Shown here: positions 1 to 9,246 of the stretch, piece by piece
Layout: every line of letters begins with the position of its first letter
How positions within the stretch are numbered: position 1 is the stretch's first letter
NCBI GenBank assembly: GCA_015486845.1
Contig: WFQU01000173.1
Location: 1-41,319 of the forward strand
Source: Anaerolineae bacterium
GTDB taxonomy: Bacteria > Chloroflexota > Anaerolineae > JAADDB01
Direction of reading: 5' to 3'
Length of the DNA stretch: 41,319 bases
Position numbers and translations under genes: made by a program
Notes under the pieces: generated by a model
What the model saw: the letters and a program-made list of their open reading frames with translations, nothing else
Told to the model about the DNA's origin: nothing
Database searches by the model: none

Positions 1-97
1 GGCCATGACAGGATGGCCGAGACACTGAAAGGTACAAAATGTACGAAAATGCTATCTACCGTCATGCAGAAGTTTGACCCTACTGTCATCCGCTTTT

Positions 98-140
98 TGG
101 CCCATTTCGGCCGCGAACGCGTGGCCCAGTTTGGCCGCGA
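98..140. repeat. imperfect 19-bp direct repeat upstream of CRISPR array
   Basis: Two 19-bp copies at 98-116 and 122-140 differ at three positions and both end in GGCCGCGA. They lie just left of the first CRISPR repeat, where the leader would be expected from the repeat orientation. Positions 1-18 also contain the short inverted repeat GGCCAT...ATGGCC. I see no convincing gene in 1-169. An open frame here runs straight through the CRISPR repeats and is not credible. Confidence 0.5.
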
Positions 141-169
141 TTTGACAAAGGTACTTGGCAGCCCTACAG

Positions 170-344
170 GTCGCTCCCCCCCGTGGGGAGCGTGGATTGA
201 AACGCTCGAAACGGTTGTCCAGTCTGTGCCGTCCGTGTCGCTCCCCCCCGTGGGGAGCGTGGATTGAAACCGCGAATACGTAGAGGGTTCCAGTTACAAC
301 AAAGCATATCGCTCCCCTCGCGGAGGGAGCGCATGGATTGAAAC
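170..344 (+). CRISPR. minimal CRISPR array, type I-C-like repeats, degenerate last repeat
   Basis: Two identical 34-nt repeats lie at 170-203 and 237-270. A third, diverged one of about 37 nt lies at 308-344. Spacers are 33 nt (204-236) and 37 nt (271-307). The repeat starts GTCGCTCC, has a CGCTCCCC/GGGGAGCG stem and ends TGGATTGAAAC, the form typical of type I-C repeats (family knowledge). The ATTGAAAC handle at the right side and the degenerate right-hand repeat both indicate transcription to the right, with the leader at or before 1-169. The third repeat has changed stem and loop bases and a two-base insertion before TGGATTG, but its CGCTCCC/GGGAGCG stem still pairs. No cas gene is in the window, so this is either an orphan array or one served in trans. 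Confidence 0.9.
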
Positions 345-364
345 CTTTCGCAAATCCCATCAGA

Positions 365-408
365 ACACATTCGCTATCGACAAAAAACTATCGATAGCGA
401 ATAAGTGT
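365..408. other. 12-bp perfect inverted repeat after the CRISPR array
   Basis: ATTCGCTATCGA at 369-380 is the exact reverse complement of 391-402, with a 10-nt A-rich loop. After a two-base bulge, ACAC (365-368) can pair with GTGT (405-408). It begins about 20 nt after the last CRISPR repeat. There is no T-run afterwards, so it is not a clear intrinsic terminator. It could terminate array transcription in another way or mark a boundary. Confidence 0.6.
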
Positions 409-410
409 CT

Positions 411-908
411 AAATGAAACGACATCTATACTTGGCTTTCCTGAAAAAAGTTTTCTTACCGCAGAGCTCGCAGAGAACGCAGAGATAAAAACAGCTATTTC
501 GGAGGAGTCGGCATGGGTCTGCAGCGCACCACAGCGAATGAAAACGAAGCGGCTGGTGTCAAGCCTTTAGGTGGGGTGGTGGGGCTACCACCGGCTAAAG
601 CCTCGATTCCGGTACAGCGGCAGGGTACGTCAAGGTTGCGTCCGCTGCCAAAAGGCTGCTCAACACCAGCCCCCTTTCAGGGGGCTTCTTGACGACGTAG
701 CACGGGGATTTGACTCCCGTGCGCTCGGGCGGAGAACGCTGTCGATTAGAAGTTCAACTTCTCGCAGAAGTTGAACTTCTTAAAGGGGGCCTGATTTTTT
801 AGACGCTCTGCGCCTTTGCGCCGCTGCGTCAACTTATTTTCGGAGGAGAATATTTGTTATCTCTCTGCGTCCTCTGTGCTCTCGGCAGTGAACCTTTTTG
901 CAGTAGAG
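411..908 (+). repeat. repeat island 1 (mosaic structured modules, copy A)
   Basis: No gene. About 460-510 holds a GCAGAG-rich module ending in an SD-like GGAGGAG. Positions 511-788 hold the main structured element in plus orientation: a C-rich hairpin (668-686), a GCACGGG/CCCGTGC hairpin (700-722) and the 33-nt double palindrome (748-780). Positions 789-908 hold a module containing GCGCCTTTGCGCCGCTGCG and another GGAGGAGA. The segment from about 779 to 913 is repeated in inverted orientation at 41186-41319, reaching the stop codon of typA. Confidence 0.85.
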
Positions 909-2768
909 TCATACTTTTTCTATCGTATATTTCAACCTGTGCGCTATTTTGCCCCGTTCATGCTTTAGTAAAACGCGCTTGCGAATGCGCAGGTTTTGCG
1001 GTGTTACTTCTAATAGTTCATCATCCGCCAAATACTCAATACACTCGTCTAAGCTCATCTGACGGGGCGGAGTAAGCCGCTCCGTGATCTCCTTGAAAGA
1101 CTGACGCATGTTGTCCATTTTGCGCTTCTTGGCTACGTTGATATCAATATCCCCAGGGCGCTGATGTTCCCCCACAACCATACCCTGATACACTTTCACG
1201 CCGGGGCCAATAAACAGAGCGCCTCGCTGCTCCCCGTTTTTCAAGCCGTAAGAGGTCGAGATCCCATTCTCCCAAGCAACAATGGAGCCTTGACTGCGGC
1301 CACCGATTCCACCGACATATGGTCCATAGCCATGAAAAATGGAGTGCATGATGCCGACACCGCGGGTGGATGTGAGAAACTGATAGCGGAATCCCAATAG
1401 ACCGCGGGTGGGAACGATATAAGTGAGATGTACACTGCCCGTCGTGCTCTCGCGCATGTCCATCATCTCGCCGCGCCGTCTGCCCAACATTTCCACAACC
1501 GAGCCAACTGTGTTGTGTGTTGTCTCGATGTGTACTTCTTCGTACGGTTCCAGCGTCTCGCCTTGCGGCCCTTTACGCAAAATGACCTCAGGACGAGAAA
1601 CTTGCATCTCGTACCCTTCCCGGCGCATAGTTTCAATCAAAATCGCTAAGTGCAATTCGCCGCGTCCCGAAACGATGAATGTATCAGGGCTATCGGTTTC
1701 CTCGACGCGCAGGGCAACATTTTGCTTGAGCTCGGCAAAGAGCCGTTCGCGCAGCTTGCGGGATGTGCTCCAACGCCCTTCCTGGCCGGCAAACGGCGAA
1801 GTGCTCACGCCGAAAGTCATGCGCACGGTAGGTTCTTCCACATTGATAACAGGCAATGCTACTGGGTAATCGGGGTCAGCAATAGTTTCGCCGATAGAAA
1901 TGTCCTCCAACCCGGCAATAGCAACAATCTCGCCCGCTGCTGCTTCTTCCACTGCGACCCGCTTCAGTCCGTCGTAAACGAACAAGTAGTGAGCCGTTTC
2001 AATACGGTTGGCCTGTTTTTGGGATAGGCGCACAATACGCTGTCCGGCATGAATGCGGCCGGCAAAAATGCGGCCAATAGCAGTCTGGCCCCGATAGCTA
2101 TCGTAATCAAGCGTCGTGATCAACATTTGCAACGGGGCGTCAGGGTCAACCCTGGGTGCCGGAATCTCACGGAGGATCGTCTCGAATAATGGTTGCAAAT
2201 TCGGTTCTAAGGCTGGCGTGTAGCCGGCACGACCTGTCGTGGCCACAGTATAAACCACGGGAAAATCCGCCTGTTCGTCGCTGGCGCCCAGCTCAATGAA
2301 CAAGTCAAACGTCTCATTCAACACCCGTTCTGGCTCGGCATTGCGACGATCAACTTTATTGATTAACACAATGGCCCGGTGTCCCAGTTCGAGCGCCTTT
2401 TTCAAGACAAAGCGTGTTTGTGGCATGGGGCCTTCCACGGCATCCACAAGCAACAAAACGCCGTCCACCATATTCAAAACACGTTCCACTTCTCCGCCAA
2501 AATCTGCATGGCCGGGCGTATCAACAATATTGATCTTAACCTGTTGGCCTGTCTTGGCGTCATGCAAGCGAATAGCCGTGTTCTTAGCTAAAATCGTGAT
2601 GCCCCGTTCCCGCTCTAAATCATTGGAATCCATCACGCGCTCGGCTACTTGCTGGTTAGCCCGAAACACGTGCGCTTGCTTGAGCATCCCATCGACCAAT
2701 GTTGTTTTGCCATGGTCAACGTGAGCAATAATCGCAATATTTCTTAAATCGGTTCGTTCCGTAATCAT
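909..2768 (-). CDS. typA: TypA/BipA ribosome-associated translational GTPase
   Basis: The protein is 619 aa, the usual length for TypA/BipA, a GTPase of the elongation-factor superfamily that binds 70S ribosomes and helps ribosome assembly and stress adaptation (family knowledge). The G1 loop [10 protein letters not shown] lies at residues 15-24, followed by a switch with [13 protein letters not shown], the [15 protein letters not shown]3 segment and the NKVD G4 motif. EF-G-like domains III and V and the BipA-specific C-terminal region follow ([21 protein letters not shown]). The ATG start has an SD AGAGGTG about 8 nt upstream. The gene stands alone. Its stop codon lies exactly at the edge of a repeat whose inverted copy is at the other end of the window. 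It is chromosomal housekeeping and shows no oddities in the motifs. Confidence 0.97.
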   Translation of the reverse strand: MITERTDLRNIAIIAHVDHGKTTLVDGMLKQAHVFRANQQVAERVMDSNDLERERGITILAKNTAIRLHDAKTGQQVKINIVDTPGHADFGGEVERVLNMVDGVLLLVDAVEGPMPQTRFVLKKALELGHRAIVLINKVDRRNAEPERVLNETFDLFIELGASDEQADFPVVYTVATTGRAGYTPALEPNLQPLFETILREIPAPRVDPDAPLQMLITTLDYDSYRGQTAIGRIFAGRIHAGQRIVRLSQKQANRIETAHYLFVYDGLKRVAVEEAAAGEIVAIAGLEDISIGETIADPDYPVALPVINVEEPTVRMTFGVSTSPFAGQEGRWSTSRKLRERLFAELKQNVALRVEETDSPDTFIVSGRGELHLAILIETMRREGYEMQVSRPEVILRKGPQGETLEPYEEVHIETTHNTVGSVVEMLGRRRGEMMDMRESTTGSVHLTYIVPTRGLLGFRYQFLTSTRGVGIMHSIFHGYGPYVGGIGGRSQGSIVAWENGISTSYGLKNGEQRGALFIGPGVKVYQGMVVGEHQRPGDIDINVAKKRKMDNMRQSFKEITERLTPPRQMSLDECIEYLADDELLEVTPQNLRIRKRVLLKHERGKIAHRLKYTIEKV

Positions 2769-2806
2769 ATATCAACACCTCTAATCTTAAACAAGAATGA
2801 CACATC

Positions 2807-2815
2807 ATCATAGCA
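2807..2815 (-). promoter_or_regulatory. putative extended -10 promoter of typA
   Basis: On the minus strand this reads TGCTATGAT, an extended -10 (TGn plus TATGAT), about 40 nt upstream of the typA start. No good -35 is visible at 17 nt. Assignment is by consensus only. Confidence 0.35.
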
Positions 2816-3352
2816 CAGAACCAGTTTTTCGTCGTAATAAACTGGGCAGTGAGTGCGTAGTGCCACATTTGATCGAAAGCAGTACCATGCTCGGTAACCG
2901 TCTAAAAATAACTTCCCGTCTTATTACTGTCTCTGAAAATAGAACGCTGATGAACACTGATTTCAAATATATTATGCAGGCAGTACGAAGACTCCTGTTA
3001 TGAGACTTGGCTCACACTACGGGCTACTATCCAGTGCCTACCAACTCGCGGCAACAACACGGGCTAAGCGCTTATTGCCAGCAGGATGGCGGCGAACAGC
3101 AGCGTGGCCAGAGCGCGTGCTGCCCTCGAGCTCCCGCCCTGGGGACTGTATGGTTCCCCTCTAACCCTTCCGAAGTACACTCCCCTGGCTAAGGAGGAAA
3201 ATAGAAAGGCCAGCCTTTACTTCGAAAGCCTCAGACACAGAAAGAGATGCAATCTCGCAAGAATCATGGTACAATAAAAATGTCGTTATAACGCAGGCCG
3301 GCAACGGCCAGCATTTGTAAATTGTACCTACTGTAAGCGTGGAGGATACAAC
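2816..3352. repeat. intergenic region with decayed repeat modules (island 2)
   Basis: No convincing gene lies in this stretch between the divergent typA and mobA. Positions 2821-2845 hold a CCAGTTT/AAACTGG hairpin. Positions 2932-2966 match the 'CTGAAAATAGAACGCTGATG' module seen in other islands. Positions 3004-3118 and 3122-3210 are diverged copies of 9629-9731 and 9464-9545 respectively, in swapped order. They share CAGGATGGCGGCG, CAGCGTGGC, CCTCGAGCTCCCG and AACCCTTCCGAA blocks. Short open frames here overlap these repeats and have no recognisable product. Confidence 0.6.
3270..3275 (+). promoter_or_regulatory. putative extended -10 promoter of mobA
   Basis: TGGTACAAT (-10 TACAAT at 3270-3275 with a TG extension) lies 78 nt before the mobA start codon. 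No convincing -35 is seen. Confidence 0.35.
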
Positions 3353-3958
3353 GTGCCAGAAAACTTATTGCCGGCAACAGCGGCTATTTTGGCCGGTGGG
3401 GCCAGCCGGCGCATGGGGCAGAATAAGGCGCTATTATCACTCGACGGTCAGCCGCTCATTGCTCACGTCGCCAACAAATTAGCACAATTAACAAAAGAGA
3501 GCATCATCATCAGTAACAATGTTGCGCTGTACAGCTTCTTAGGCCTACCCATTTACAAGGACCTGTTTGTCGGTGCCGGGGCACTGGCGGGTGTTCATGC
3601 TGCGTTGACCTATGCGACCCAACCGTGGGTATTTATCGTGGCTTGTGATATGCCCTTGCTCAATATAACTTTGTTGCGCTGGCTTTTCCGGCAGCGCCAA
3701 GAAGTCGATGTGGTCATGCCCAAACGCGACGGGCGTGAAGAGCCGTTACATGCTTTATACCAGCGCCGGGTTCTGCCCGCTGTGGAAGCCCGTTTACAAG
3801 CCGGCCAACGGCGCGTCACCAGCTTTCTGCCAGACGTAAAGGTGAGATTCGTGGAAGAAGCAGCCATGCGGCCCTTAGACCCTGATTTACGATCATTCAG
3901 CAATGCCAATACGCCGGCAGAATGGCAGCAAGTCTTAGCGATTTGGGCGCAAAAATGA
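3353..3958 (+). CDS. mobA: molybdenum cofactor guanylyltransferase MobA
   Basis: The 201-aa protein matches MobA, which attaches GMP to molybdopterin to give the guanine-dinucleotide cofactor of DMSO-reductase-family enzymes. The nucleotide-binding signature LAGGASRRMGQNKALL starts at residue 13, with the conserved Arg and Lys25. The metal-binding ACDMPLLN motif has Asp99. The start is GTG, chosen because GGAGG sits 7 nt upstream. The gene is convergent with the subtilase gene; only 13 bp separate the two stop codons. No other molybdopterin gene is in the window, so target enzymes are unknown. A related NTP-transferase role cannot be fully excluded. Confidence 0.9.
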   Translation: MPENLLPATAAILAGGASRRMGQNKALLSLDGQPLIAHVANKLAQLTKESIIISNNVALYSFLGLPIYKDLFVGAGALAGVHAALTYATQPWVFIVACDMPLLNITLLRWLFRQRQEVDVVMPKRDGREEPLHALYQRRVLPAVEARLQAGQRRVTSFLPDVKVRFVEEAAMRPLDPDLRSFSNANTPAEWQQVLAIWAQK

Positions 3959-3971
3959 TGACAACAGGCTG

Positions 3972-6023
3972 TTATTCCCCGCGAGAAGCACGCTTCTTGC
4001 CTTCCTGACGCCAAACAAGAGGAAGGTAATTTTCTTGCCAGTGCCACACCTGTAACGAAGAAACAGCATTGTTCCCTACACCTGTTTTTGCTAAATTGGG
4101 ACTATCGGCCCTAAGTAGCTGCTGTGGTCCTTTGTAATTGATCCAGGCGTGTAATACAGTGATGTAGGCTCCAACGATCCGTACAGAAGAAGCAGTGTGT
4201 CTCTTGATGATACTGTTTGCTAAATCAGGAGTTGAGGCTGTAAAACAGGCATGCTGGCCTTGGAAATTGACTTCGGTGTAGAGGCAAACGCCTCGCAGTG
4301 ACGGTTCCGTAGTTGGTGTTGGTTTCACCGTATTGGTCGCGCTGAGCTTGATTTTGTAACCCGAATTAGCACCAGTGTTAGCCGTATCACTGTGGGGGGA
4401 CACACTCAGATAAACCTGTTTATCGGCCGGGGCAGTCCAGGTCAAACAGGAACGCAATGCCTCGTTGTCTGGCCGGGCCAATCGATTTAAAACGGTACAG
4501 TTATCATTACGCGCTAAAACAGTGCTGCCATCGGTGTCGAACAGGGTGAGCACGGTATCGCTCTTGCTGCCTAATGCGAAAGTTTCCGCGTGATAAACCG
4601 TGTACCGGCGGGCATAGAATTTCAGCCAATCGCGATCACCGGCCCGGTAAAAATTGTGACTTTGACTAACGCCGTTGATGGCAAGCCAATGAGCCGCAGC
4701 GGGGCTGTTATCCGGCTCGAAAGCATCCGGTTTGGCATCGGATTGAGCGTGTTCCACGGCAGCCACCGCGTTCACCAAACCGAAGCCAAACACATTATCG
4801 CGCCCTGGCTGACCTAAATCCGTAGCTGTTTGCGTCAAAGCTGCCTCGATTTGAGCCGGCGTCAGAGAAGGGTTCACGCTGAGCAACAATGTCACAACGC
4901 CAGCAATGTGCGGCGTCGCCAAAGATGTGCCGGTCATGCCAATATAAGCGCTCCCTTTACTGCGTAAGTACGTGCTCCAAATCCAATGGCGTTGATTATT
5001 ATCGTGATTACTCGAGGCGTTGCCCCCAGGCGCCGCAATATCTACATACGATCCGGTTTCAGAATAGCTGGCGTGCTCATTCTGATCCCCCACAGCAGCC
5101 ACGGCAATGACATGATGGTATGCAGCCGGATAAAAAACAGGGTTGCCCTTGCCGTAACTATTCCCGCTGGCGGCAATGATCGTTACTCCGTGGCGATAAG
5201 CACCATCGATGGCATCCTGGAAAGCCTGCGAGTGTGATGTGCCGCCCAGACTCATATTGATCACTTTGGCCCCATGGGTAACTGCCCAATTCAGGCCACT
5301 GATGATGCCGCTGGTAGCGCCGATACCGTTCTGGTTAAGTACCTTTACCGGCATTAGCTTGACTTGCCAGGCCACGCCAGCCACGCCTGTGCTGTTGTTC
5401 GTGACGGCGCCGATGATGCCGGCAATAGCTGTGCCGTGTCCATTATCATCCATTGGGGTAGCGTCGTTGTTAATAAAATCGTAGCCAGGCACGATGTGAG
5501 CCGCCAGATCCGGGTGCTGTAAATCCACGCCGCTATCCAGTAAAGCCACCACAATGTTGTTGCTGCCGGTGGTGATATTCCAGGCTGCGGGCAGGTTGAT
5601 AGCTCCGTAATGCCATTGGTAATGATAATAGCGATCATTGGGCGTTTTAGTAATGCTGGCTGCGCTGTAAAGATAATCCGGCTCGGCATAGCGCACCGTC
5701 GGTAAGCGGCTCAAGGCCAGCGACAAAGAACGTTCTTGCCCCACCGGCACTCGGAAAAGATGGACGCCCAGTCCTTGGACGACAGAAAGCTCGTGAATCG
5801 GAAGGGTCTCGCTTAATTGCTCCATTTGCCTAACACTGACACCAGGTTGAAAACGGACCAATAATTGGCCCGGAACGCATACTGCCTCTGATGTTGTCGC
5901 TACATGTGTCATACGCACGGGCTCATCACGCAGCGCTTTGACATTCTTACTCCCGCCGGATAAGGCAACCACGATAACCAGTAGGCCTACAAAAACAAAT
6001 TCCTTCCGGACAATACGCTTCAC
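3972..6023 (-). CDS. secreted subtilisin-like serine protease (S8) with PPC and beta/gamma-crystallin-like domains
   Basis: 683 aa. An N-terminal signal peptide or anchor spans residues 8-22. An inhibitor-I9-like propeptide follows (about 45-118: GQLLVRFQPGVS, then VRYAEPDYLY). The S8 catalytic domain spans 130-425, with Asp163 (ALLDSGVD), His196 (NGHGTAIAG), oxyanion Asn288 (AASGN) and Ser367 (TGTSLATPHIAG), so the triad is complete. Residues 430-562 resemble a bacterial pre-peptidase C-terminal (PPC) domain. Residues 578-662 (CLYTEVNFQGQ and a second motif) look like a beta/gamma-crystallin fold. The tail NYLPLVW resembles a C-terminal motif I associate with exported Chloroflexota proteins. 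The start is GTG with the SD AGAGGAGG 7 nt upstream, inside a repeat module. Likely an extracellular or surface protease of unknown substrate. Confidence 0.93.
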   Translation of the reverse strand: MKRIVRKEFVFVGLLVIVVALSGGSKNVKALRDEPVRMTHVATTSEAVCVPGQLLVRFQPGVSVRQMEQLSETLPIHELSVVQGLGVHLFRVPVGQERSLSLALSRLPTVRYAEPDYLYSAASITKTPNDRYYHYQWHYGAINLPAAWNITTGSNNIVVALLDSGVDLQHPDLAAHIVPGYDFINNDATPMDDNGHGTAIAGIIGAVTNNSTGVAGVAWQVKLMPVKVLNQNGIGATSGIISGLNWAVTHGAKVINMSLGGTSHSQAFQDAIDGAYRHGVTIIAASGNSYGKGNPVFYPAAYHHVIAVAAVGDQNEHASYSETGSYVDIAAPGGNASSNHDNNQRHWIWSTYLRSKGSAYIGMTGTSLATPHIAGVVTLLLSVNPSLTPAQIEAALTQTATDLGQPGRDNVFGFGLVNAVAAVEHAQSDAKPDAFEPDNSPAAAHWLAINGVSQSHNFYRAGDRDWLKFYARRYTVYHAETFALGSKSDTVLTLFDTDGSTVLARNDNCTVLNRLARPDNEALRSCLTWTAPADKQVYLSVSPHSDTANTGANSGYKIKLSATNTVKPTPTTEPSLRGVCLYTEVNFQGQHACFTASTPDLANSIIKRHTASSVRIVGAYITVLHAWINYKGPQQLLRADSPNLAKTGVGNNAVSSLQVWHWQENYLPLVWRQEGKKRASRGE

Positions 6024-6030
6024 CCAGTTA

Positions 6031-6465
6031 CCTCCTCTGAAAATAAAAATGGGACGCAGATCAACGCAGGCTGCGCACGCAGATAAAAAACCAGATCAAA
6101 AAAACTTGTTTCATTACGGCGTCACGACCACAGTCCCTTTTAGAAGTTCAACTTCTGCGAGAAGTTGAACTTCTAATCGACAGCATTCTCCGCCCGAGCG
6201 CACGGGGGGCAAATCCCCGTGCTACGTCGCCAAGAAGCCCCCTGAAAGGGGGCTGGTGTTGAGCAGCCTCTTGGCAGCGGACGCAATCTTGACGTACCCT
6301 GCCGCCGTACCGGAATCGAGGCTTTAGCCGGTGGTAGACCCACCAACCCACCTAAAGGCTTAACGCCAGCCGTAGATTTTCAGCCGCTGTGGTGCGCCTG
6401 TCTGCGTGCCCGCACAGGCAGGCCGCAGGCCCATGACAACTTCTCTGAAAATAAGACCTCTCCCC
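6031..6465 (-). repeat. repeat island 3 (copy B of the structured element, minus orientation)
   Basis: No gene. Positions 6031-6085 hold the SD-bearing module in minus orientation, directly abutting the subtilase start. The 33-nt double palindrome is at 6142-6174, the GCACGGGG/CCCCGTGC hairpin at 6200-6222 and the C-rich hairpin at 6236-6254. The remainder to about 6380 matches copies A and D. Positions 6395-6430 hold the GCCTG...CAGGC module (TGCGTGCCCGCACAGGCAGG), which also occurs near 9900, 18090 and 36610. Confidence 0.85.
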
Positions 6466-6554
6466 TGGCTTACCGCCCCTTTGGGCGGTAAGCCTTCCCC
6501 TCCCCGTGTCGGGGAGGGGAAAAAGCTAAGCGCAGCGCAGCTTGGGGGAGAGGT
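6466..6554 (+). repeat. cloverleaf-like structured repeat, copy 1
   Basis: The outer stem ACCTCTCCCC (6466-6475) pairs with GGGGAGAGGT (6545-6554). Inside are three hairpins: GGCTTACCGCCC/GGGCGGTAAGCC (perfect, 12 bp), CCCCTCCCCG/CGGGGAGGGG (perfect, 10 bp) and AAGCT/AGCTT with inner GC pairs. Other copies are at 36171-36273 and 39055-39152, with a truncated one near 10121-10195. Function unknown. Positions 6555-6638 show nothing else. Confidence 0.75.
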
Positions 6555-6638
6555 TTCCCCGTAGCATGACTTCTCAAGCCTGCGCTCCCCAATCTCGTCA
6601 AGAGATTTCCATACGCCGTTCTATGCAATAGATTCTCC

Positions 6639-7412
6639 TCATTTTCCCTGCCAATGCGGCGTCCGCTTAGCCAAAAAGGCAGCCATGCCCTCTGTTTGAT
6701 CTTCGCTGGCAAAAGCAAGATAGAAATTATGCCGTTCAAAGCGCAAACCTTCTGTCAACGGCGTCTGCCAAGCCGCTGTAATTGATTGTTTGGCCAACTG
6801 CACAGCGACTGGAGAAAACGACGCAATTTTCTCTGCCAGCGCAATCGCTTCCTCTAAATAATTAGACACCGGCACGACACGATTTACCAAGCCGTGAGCC
6901 AATGCTTCCTCAGCATTCAGCCAACGGTTCGCTAAGATTATTTCCATGGCCAAAGCTTTGCCCACAGTTCGAGTCAGGCGTTGGGTCCCCCCGGCACCAG
7001 GTATAATGCCCAAGGTGATTTCCGGCTGGCCGAATTTGGCACTCTCGCTGGCAACAATCATGTCACACATCATGGCCACTTCGCAACCGCCGCCCAGAGC
7101 GAAGCCGCTAACAGCCGCTATGAGCGGCTTTTGTGTCGTGGCGATGCGATCCCACAACGCAAATCGCGCCTCGGCGAACAGTTGCATGGGCGTCAAAGAG
7201 GACATTTCCTGAATATCCGCCCCGGCGGCAAAGACCTTCTCATTACCCGTTAGCACCACAGCACGCACTTGGGGGTCAGCGTCAAAATCCGCCAAGGCCG
7301 CAACCAATTGGCGAATAACCGCTGTGTTCAGCGCATTATAAGCCTCCGGCCGGTTGAAATACGCCAAGCCTACGCCGCTAGAAGTAATTTCGGTAACAAC
7401 ATACGTTTCCAT
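6639..7412 (-). CDS. enoyl-CoA hydratase/isomerase family (crotonase) protein
   Basis: 257 aa from [10 protein letters not shown], a typical crotonase length. The start was chosen because AAGGAG lies 8 nt upstream; an upstream in-frame ATG would add 14 residues without family similarity. The oxyanion-hole segment [10 protein letters not shown] is at 61-70, and [11 protein letters not shown] with Glu111 and FGQPEITLG with Glu131 correspond to the two catalytic glutamates of hydratases. This supports hydration of trans-2-enoyl-CoA in fatty-acid or butyrate-type metabolism. The exact substrate (short-chain enoyl-CoA, methylglutaconyl-CoA, ring-opening) cannot be decided. It lies 219 bp downstream of pckA on the same strand, beyond a probable terminator, so it is likely a separate unit. 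Confidence 0.92.
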   Translation of the reverse strand: METYVVTEITSSGVGLAYFNRPEAYNALNTAVIRQLVAALADFDADPQVRAVVLTGNEKVFAAGADIQEMSSLTPMQLFAEARFALWDRIATTQKPLIAAVSGFALGGGCEVAMMCDMIVASESAKFGQPEITLGIIPGAGGTQRLTRTVGKALAMEIILANRWLNAEEALAHGLVNRVVPVSNYLEEAIALAEKIASFSPVAVQLAKQSITAAWQTPLTEGLRFERHNFYLAFASEDQTEGMAAFLAKRTPHWQGK

Positions 7413-7546
7413 GTTTCTTACTCCTTCATAATATTTTATAGTACAATAAATCACATAGCGCTACAGGAAAAATGTCCTAATTTGGACAAGCTAAAACCAG
7501 TCTTGCACAAGCGATCAAATTTCTAAAGCAGACCGCGCAAAAGCAA

Positions 7547-7570
7547 GGCCATGGAAAATAATCCATGGCC
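7547..7570 (-). terminator. intrinsic terminator of pckA
   Basis: GGCCATGGA (7547-7555) and TCCATGGCC (7562-7570) form a perfect 9-bp stem with a 6-nt loop. On the minus strand it is followed by the T-rich TTGCTTTTG. It lies 62 nt after the pckA stop codon. Confidence 0.7.
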
Positions 7571-7631
7571 TCAAAAAGATATTATACGGGTTACACAGTT
7601 TGTTGCCATGCGCCCCGTTAGTAGTCAGCCA

Positions 7632-9239
7632 TTAACGGAGTACCGGCCCCGCATTGCGCACTTCTTCCGAGACCGCATCAGTAAAAGGCTCGAAATTCTT
7701 GTAGAAAAGTGCTGCCAGGTGCTTGGCCATTTTGTCATATGCCATTTTATCTTCCCAGGTGTTGCGCGGCCACAATACTTGCGCCGGGACATTAGGACAG
7801 GTGGTAGGCACTTGTAGACCGAATACGGGGTCAGTTTTGGTAGCTACATTCTCCAGATACCCTTGCAACGCCGCTTCCACCATCGCTCTGGTGTACGCCA
7901 ATTTCATGCGCCGGCCTACGCCGTACGGCCCACCGCTCCAGCCTGTATTCACGAGCCACACATTGACATGATGTTTGCGGATTTTCTCTCCCAACAGCTC
8001 AGCATACACATTAGGATGGCGAGCCATAAATGGTGCGCCAAAGCAAGCACTGAAAGTCGCTTGTGGTTCGGTGATGCCTGTCTCTGTACCGGCCACTTTA
8101 GCTGTATAGCCAGAAAGAAAATAATACTTGGCCTGTGCCGGCGTCAATTTGGAAATGGGCGGCAGAACGCCGAAGGCATCCGCCGTAAGCATGATAATAT
8201 TCGCAGGTTGCCCTGTCGCCGCACCTGTTTCGATGGCGTTGTCGATGTATCCCAGTGGATAAGAAGCGCGCGTGTTTTCCGTTAAAGTATCGTCGTTTAA
8301 ATCAACCCGTCGCGTGGCAATATCTATGCCCACATTCTCCAAAATAGTGCCAAAGCGGCGCGTTGTGCTATAAATCTGCGGTTCCCCCTCCCGGGAAAGA
8401 CGTATAACTTTTGCATAGCAACCGCCTTCAAAATTGAAAACACCGTGGTCGCTCCAACCATGCTCGTCATCACCAATAAGCCGGCGCCTGGGATCAGCGG
8501 AAAGAGTCGTTTTACCAGTACCGGAAAGGCCAAAGAAAACAGCAATATCACCATCCGCGCCCACATTAGCCGAGGCATGCATGGGCATTACCCCTTTATC
8601 CGGCAATAGATAGTTCATAACGGTGAAAATAGCCTTCTTAATTTCGCCGGCGTAACTTGTGCCGCCGATGAGGATTGCTTTGCGACCAAAATCGACCAAA
8701 ATGAACGCATCGGAGTGCGTTCCATCCACCTCTGGAATCGCGCGGAAAGAGGGCACAGCAATCAACGTAAATTCGGGAACGTGTTTTTGCAACGCTTCCA
8801 AAGTAGGAATGATAAACATATTGCGAGCAAACAAACTTTGCCAGGCAGACTCAGTAATCACGCGGATGGGCAATTGGTAAGTGGGATCGGCACCAGCAAA
8901 ACAATCCTGGACGTAGATCTCTCGGCCTTGCAAATAGGCCGTGACTTTGTTGTACAATGCGTCGAACTTTTCCTGGCTCATCGGTCGGTTGACCTCGCCC
9001 CACCAAATTTTATCCTCGCTGCCGCTCTCACGGACGATGAACTTATCGTTCGGCGAGCGGCCCGTATGCACACCGGTACGAACGACTATGGGGCCTAAAT
9101 GGGCAATGATCCCCTCGCGCCGGCGCACAATGTGTTCGTAGAGCGCTGGATGGGTCAGGTTCCAGTGGACTTCTTCCATATTGTAAATCCCGTGATGTTC
9201 GATGCCGTACGTGCTATGTCTTGTAGCTGCTTCATGCAT
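7632..9239 (-). CDS. pckA: ATP-dependent phosphoenolpyruvate carboxykinase
   Basis: 535 aa from [12 protein letters not shown], matching the usual 530-540 aa of ATP-type PEPCK, which converts oxaloacetate and ATP to PEP, CO2 and ADP in gluconeogenesis. The start codon has GAGGAGA 7 nt upstream; a longer frame continues 45 codons upstream but only through repeat sequence. Seen: the substrate-binding segment [16 protein letters not shown] (52-67), [20 protein letters not shown] (183-202), the P-loop [11 protein letters not shown] (237-247) and the following GDDEHGW kinase-2 motif. The SD belongs to a repeat module (see 9247-9300). Together with gap, pgk and yvcK in the same window it suggests a functioning gluconeogenic route. 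Confidence 0.97.
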   Translation of the reverse strand: MHEAATRHSTYGIEHHGIYNMEEVHWNLTHPALYEHIVRRREGIIAHLGPIVVRTGVHTGRSPNDKFIVRESGSEDKIWWGEVNRPMSQEKFDALYNKVTAYLQGREIYVQDCFAGADPTYQLPIRVITESAWQSLFARNMFIIPTLEALQKHVPEFTLIAVPSFRAIPEVDGTHSDAFILVDFGRKAILIGGTSYAGEIKKAIFTVMNYLLPDKGVMPMHASANVGADGDIAVFFGLSGTGKTTLSADPRRRLIGDDEHGWSDHGVFNFEGGCYAKVIRLSREGEPQIYSTTRRFGTILENVGIDIATRRVDLNDDTLTENTRASYPLGYIDNAIETGAATGQPANIIMLTADAFGVLPPISKLTPAQAKYYFLSGYTAKVAGTETGITEPQATFSACFGAPFMARHPNVYAELLGEKIRKHHVNVWLVNTGWSGGPYGVGRRMKLAYTRAMVEAALQGYLENVATKTDPVFGLQVPTTCPNVPAQVLWPRNTWEDKMAYDKMAKHLAALFYKNFEPFTDAVSEEVRNAGPVLR

Positions 9240-9246
9240 GGTTTTC

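Noticed and set aside
13-267. Open frame of 84 codons at the left end
   Set aside because: It runs through two CRISPR repeats, lacks a convincing SD and matches no family I know.
411-908. Insertion sequence with transposase
   Set aside because: No transposase-like reading frame or catalytic motif is seen in any island. The modules look non-autonomous.
3007-3277. Short open frames between typA and mobA as possible small genes
   Set aside because: They overlap diverged repeat blocks shared with 9464-9731, have no SD and are not alike in protein terms between the copies.
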